Source of the DNA: Sulfurovum sp.
GTDB taxonomy: Bacteria > Campylobacterota > Campylobacteria > Campylobacterales > Sulfurovaceae
Reading direction: 5' to 3'
Length of the DNA stretch: 5,910 nt
Assembly (NCBI GenBank): GCA_026193735.1
Contig: JAPHUJ010000271.1
Location: forward strand, 1 to 5,910
Every line of letters begins with the position of its first letter. Position 1 is the first letter of the stretch. Shown piece after piece: positions 5,702-5,910 of the stretch. The notes beneath the pieces are model-generated. The model was not told where the DNA came from and did no database searches. It saw nothing but the letters and a program-made list of their open reading frames with translations. A program made the translations under genes and the position numbers.

Positions 5702-5769
5702 TGTCGATTTTATGAGTATTTTGGCAGAGTTAAAAATTTCAAGGCCGTGAATTGACGTGTTTTAGGGGA

Positions 5770-5910
5770 TTAAGTGGTGGGTATGGAGAGACTCGAATTC
5801 TTACGACACCACTTTAAAAAAAGTCTATCCGGATGCACTCGAACATCTACTTCTTTACCCTCAATAATACACGCTGCCAACATCTTAGCCATAAGAGGTG
5901 CAAAGACAAA
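5770..5910 (-). CDS. FAD-dependent oxidoreductase (DAO family), C-terminal 46 residues only; possibly MnmC C-domain
   Basis: An open frame enters from the right edge and stops with TAA at 5770-5772. It reads FVFAPLMAKMLAACIIEG near the start and VHPDRLFLKW near the middle. The pattern FAPL-x-A-x-x-LAA-x-I-x-x-G followed by HPDRL matches the last helix and tail of the DAO/glycine-oxidase fold, where this segment packs near the FAD. The MnmC oxidase domain, which trims cmnm5s2U in tRNA wobble uridines, ends with a similar APL...LAA...NPNRL pattern, but the spacing here is shorter, and D-amino-acid dehydrogenase or ThiO-like enzymes fit almost as well. The last residues (KNSSLSIPTT) are unlike the family and may be a short extension. 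It is convergent with the cyclase gene, with 68 nt between the stops and no clear terminator. Confidence 0.6.
   Translation of the reverse strand, partial: FVFAPLMAKMLAACIIEGKEVDVRVHPDRLFLKWCRKNSSLSIPTT
5772..5814. repeat. 8-bp inverted repeat with 27-nt loop in the tail of the oxidoreductase gene
   Basis: AAGTGGTG (5772-5779) and CACCACTT (5807-5814) are perfect inverted arms. An A-run follows on the plus strand, but no T-run follows on either strand in the right place for an intrinsic terminator. It spans the oxidoreductase stop codon and the unusual tRNA-like tail. Confidence 0.45.

Noticed and set aside
5702..5769. Intrinsic terminator between the convergent genes
   Set aside because: Only 3-4 bp stems are found (for example TTCA/TGAA), with no G/C-rich stem followed by a T-run.
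5775..5806. A tRNA gene on the minus strand (TTCGAGT loop and ...ACCA end)
   Set aside because: There is no D-arm, anticodon arm or matching acceptor 5' strand upstream. The T-stem has two mismatches, and the bases are in frame with the oxidoreductase tail.

Overview
The window is AT-rich bacterial DNA from what is most likely a member of the Campylobacterota (a Sulfurovum/Sulfurimonas-like organism). This is inferred from codon use, TATAAT-type -10 boxes that mostly lack a -35, the style of the Bpt, TrpC and PAS-GGDEF proteins, and the tight gene packing. No database search was possible, so the taxonomy is an inference.

Layout. Positions 1-2932 hold a compact leftward gene cluster. Transcription runs trmN6 (tRNA1Val m6A37 methyltransferase), then a YkgJ-family cysteine-cluster protein, then an exported TPR protein, then trpC (5' part only, running off the left edge). 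trmN6 and ykgJ are 2 nt apart and ykgJ overlaps the TPR gene by 19 nt, so these three are almost certainly one operon. trpC follows after 57 nt and has its own possible -10 box. Divergent from the cluster, 2985-3743 encodes Bpt, the bacterial N-end-rule leucyltransferase. The two directions appear to share one overlapping, nearly symmetric -10 region, and the bpt transcript may be leaderless.

Positions 3744-4543 are an 800-bp gene-poor stretch. It holds a weak terminator-like hairpin, a decayed tandem repeat, one leftward gene for a 54-residue single-span membrane protein, and a roughly 470-bp non-coding region. That region contains a textbook TTGACA-17-TATACT promoter, a 15-codon leader ORF with two mutually exclusive hairpins, and an 8-bp inverted repeat around a second (extended -10) promoter. 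All of these point toward the gene at 4544-5701, a membrane-anchored PAS-GGDEF diguanylate cyclase with intact active site and inhibitory site.

The right edge (5770-5910) holds the last 46 codons of a leftward FAD-dependent oxidoreductase of the DAO type, possibly the C-terminal domain of MnmC, convergent with the cyclase gene.

No mobile element, CRISPR array, phage gene or obvious new multi-gene system is visible. The most original material is the long, layered leader of the cyclase gene, the shared bpt/trmN6 promoter, and the small membrane protein.
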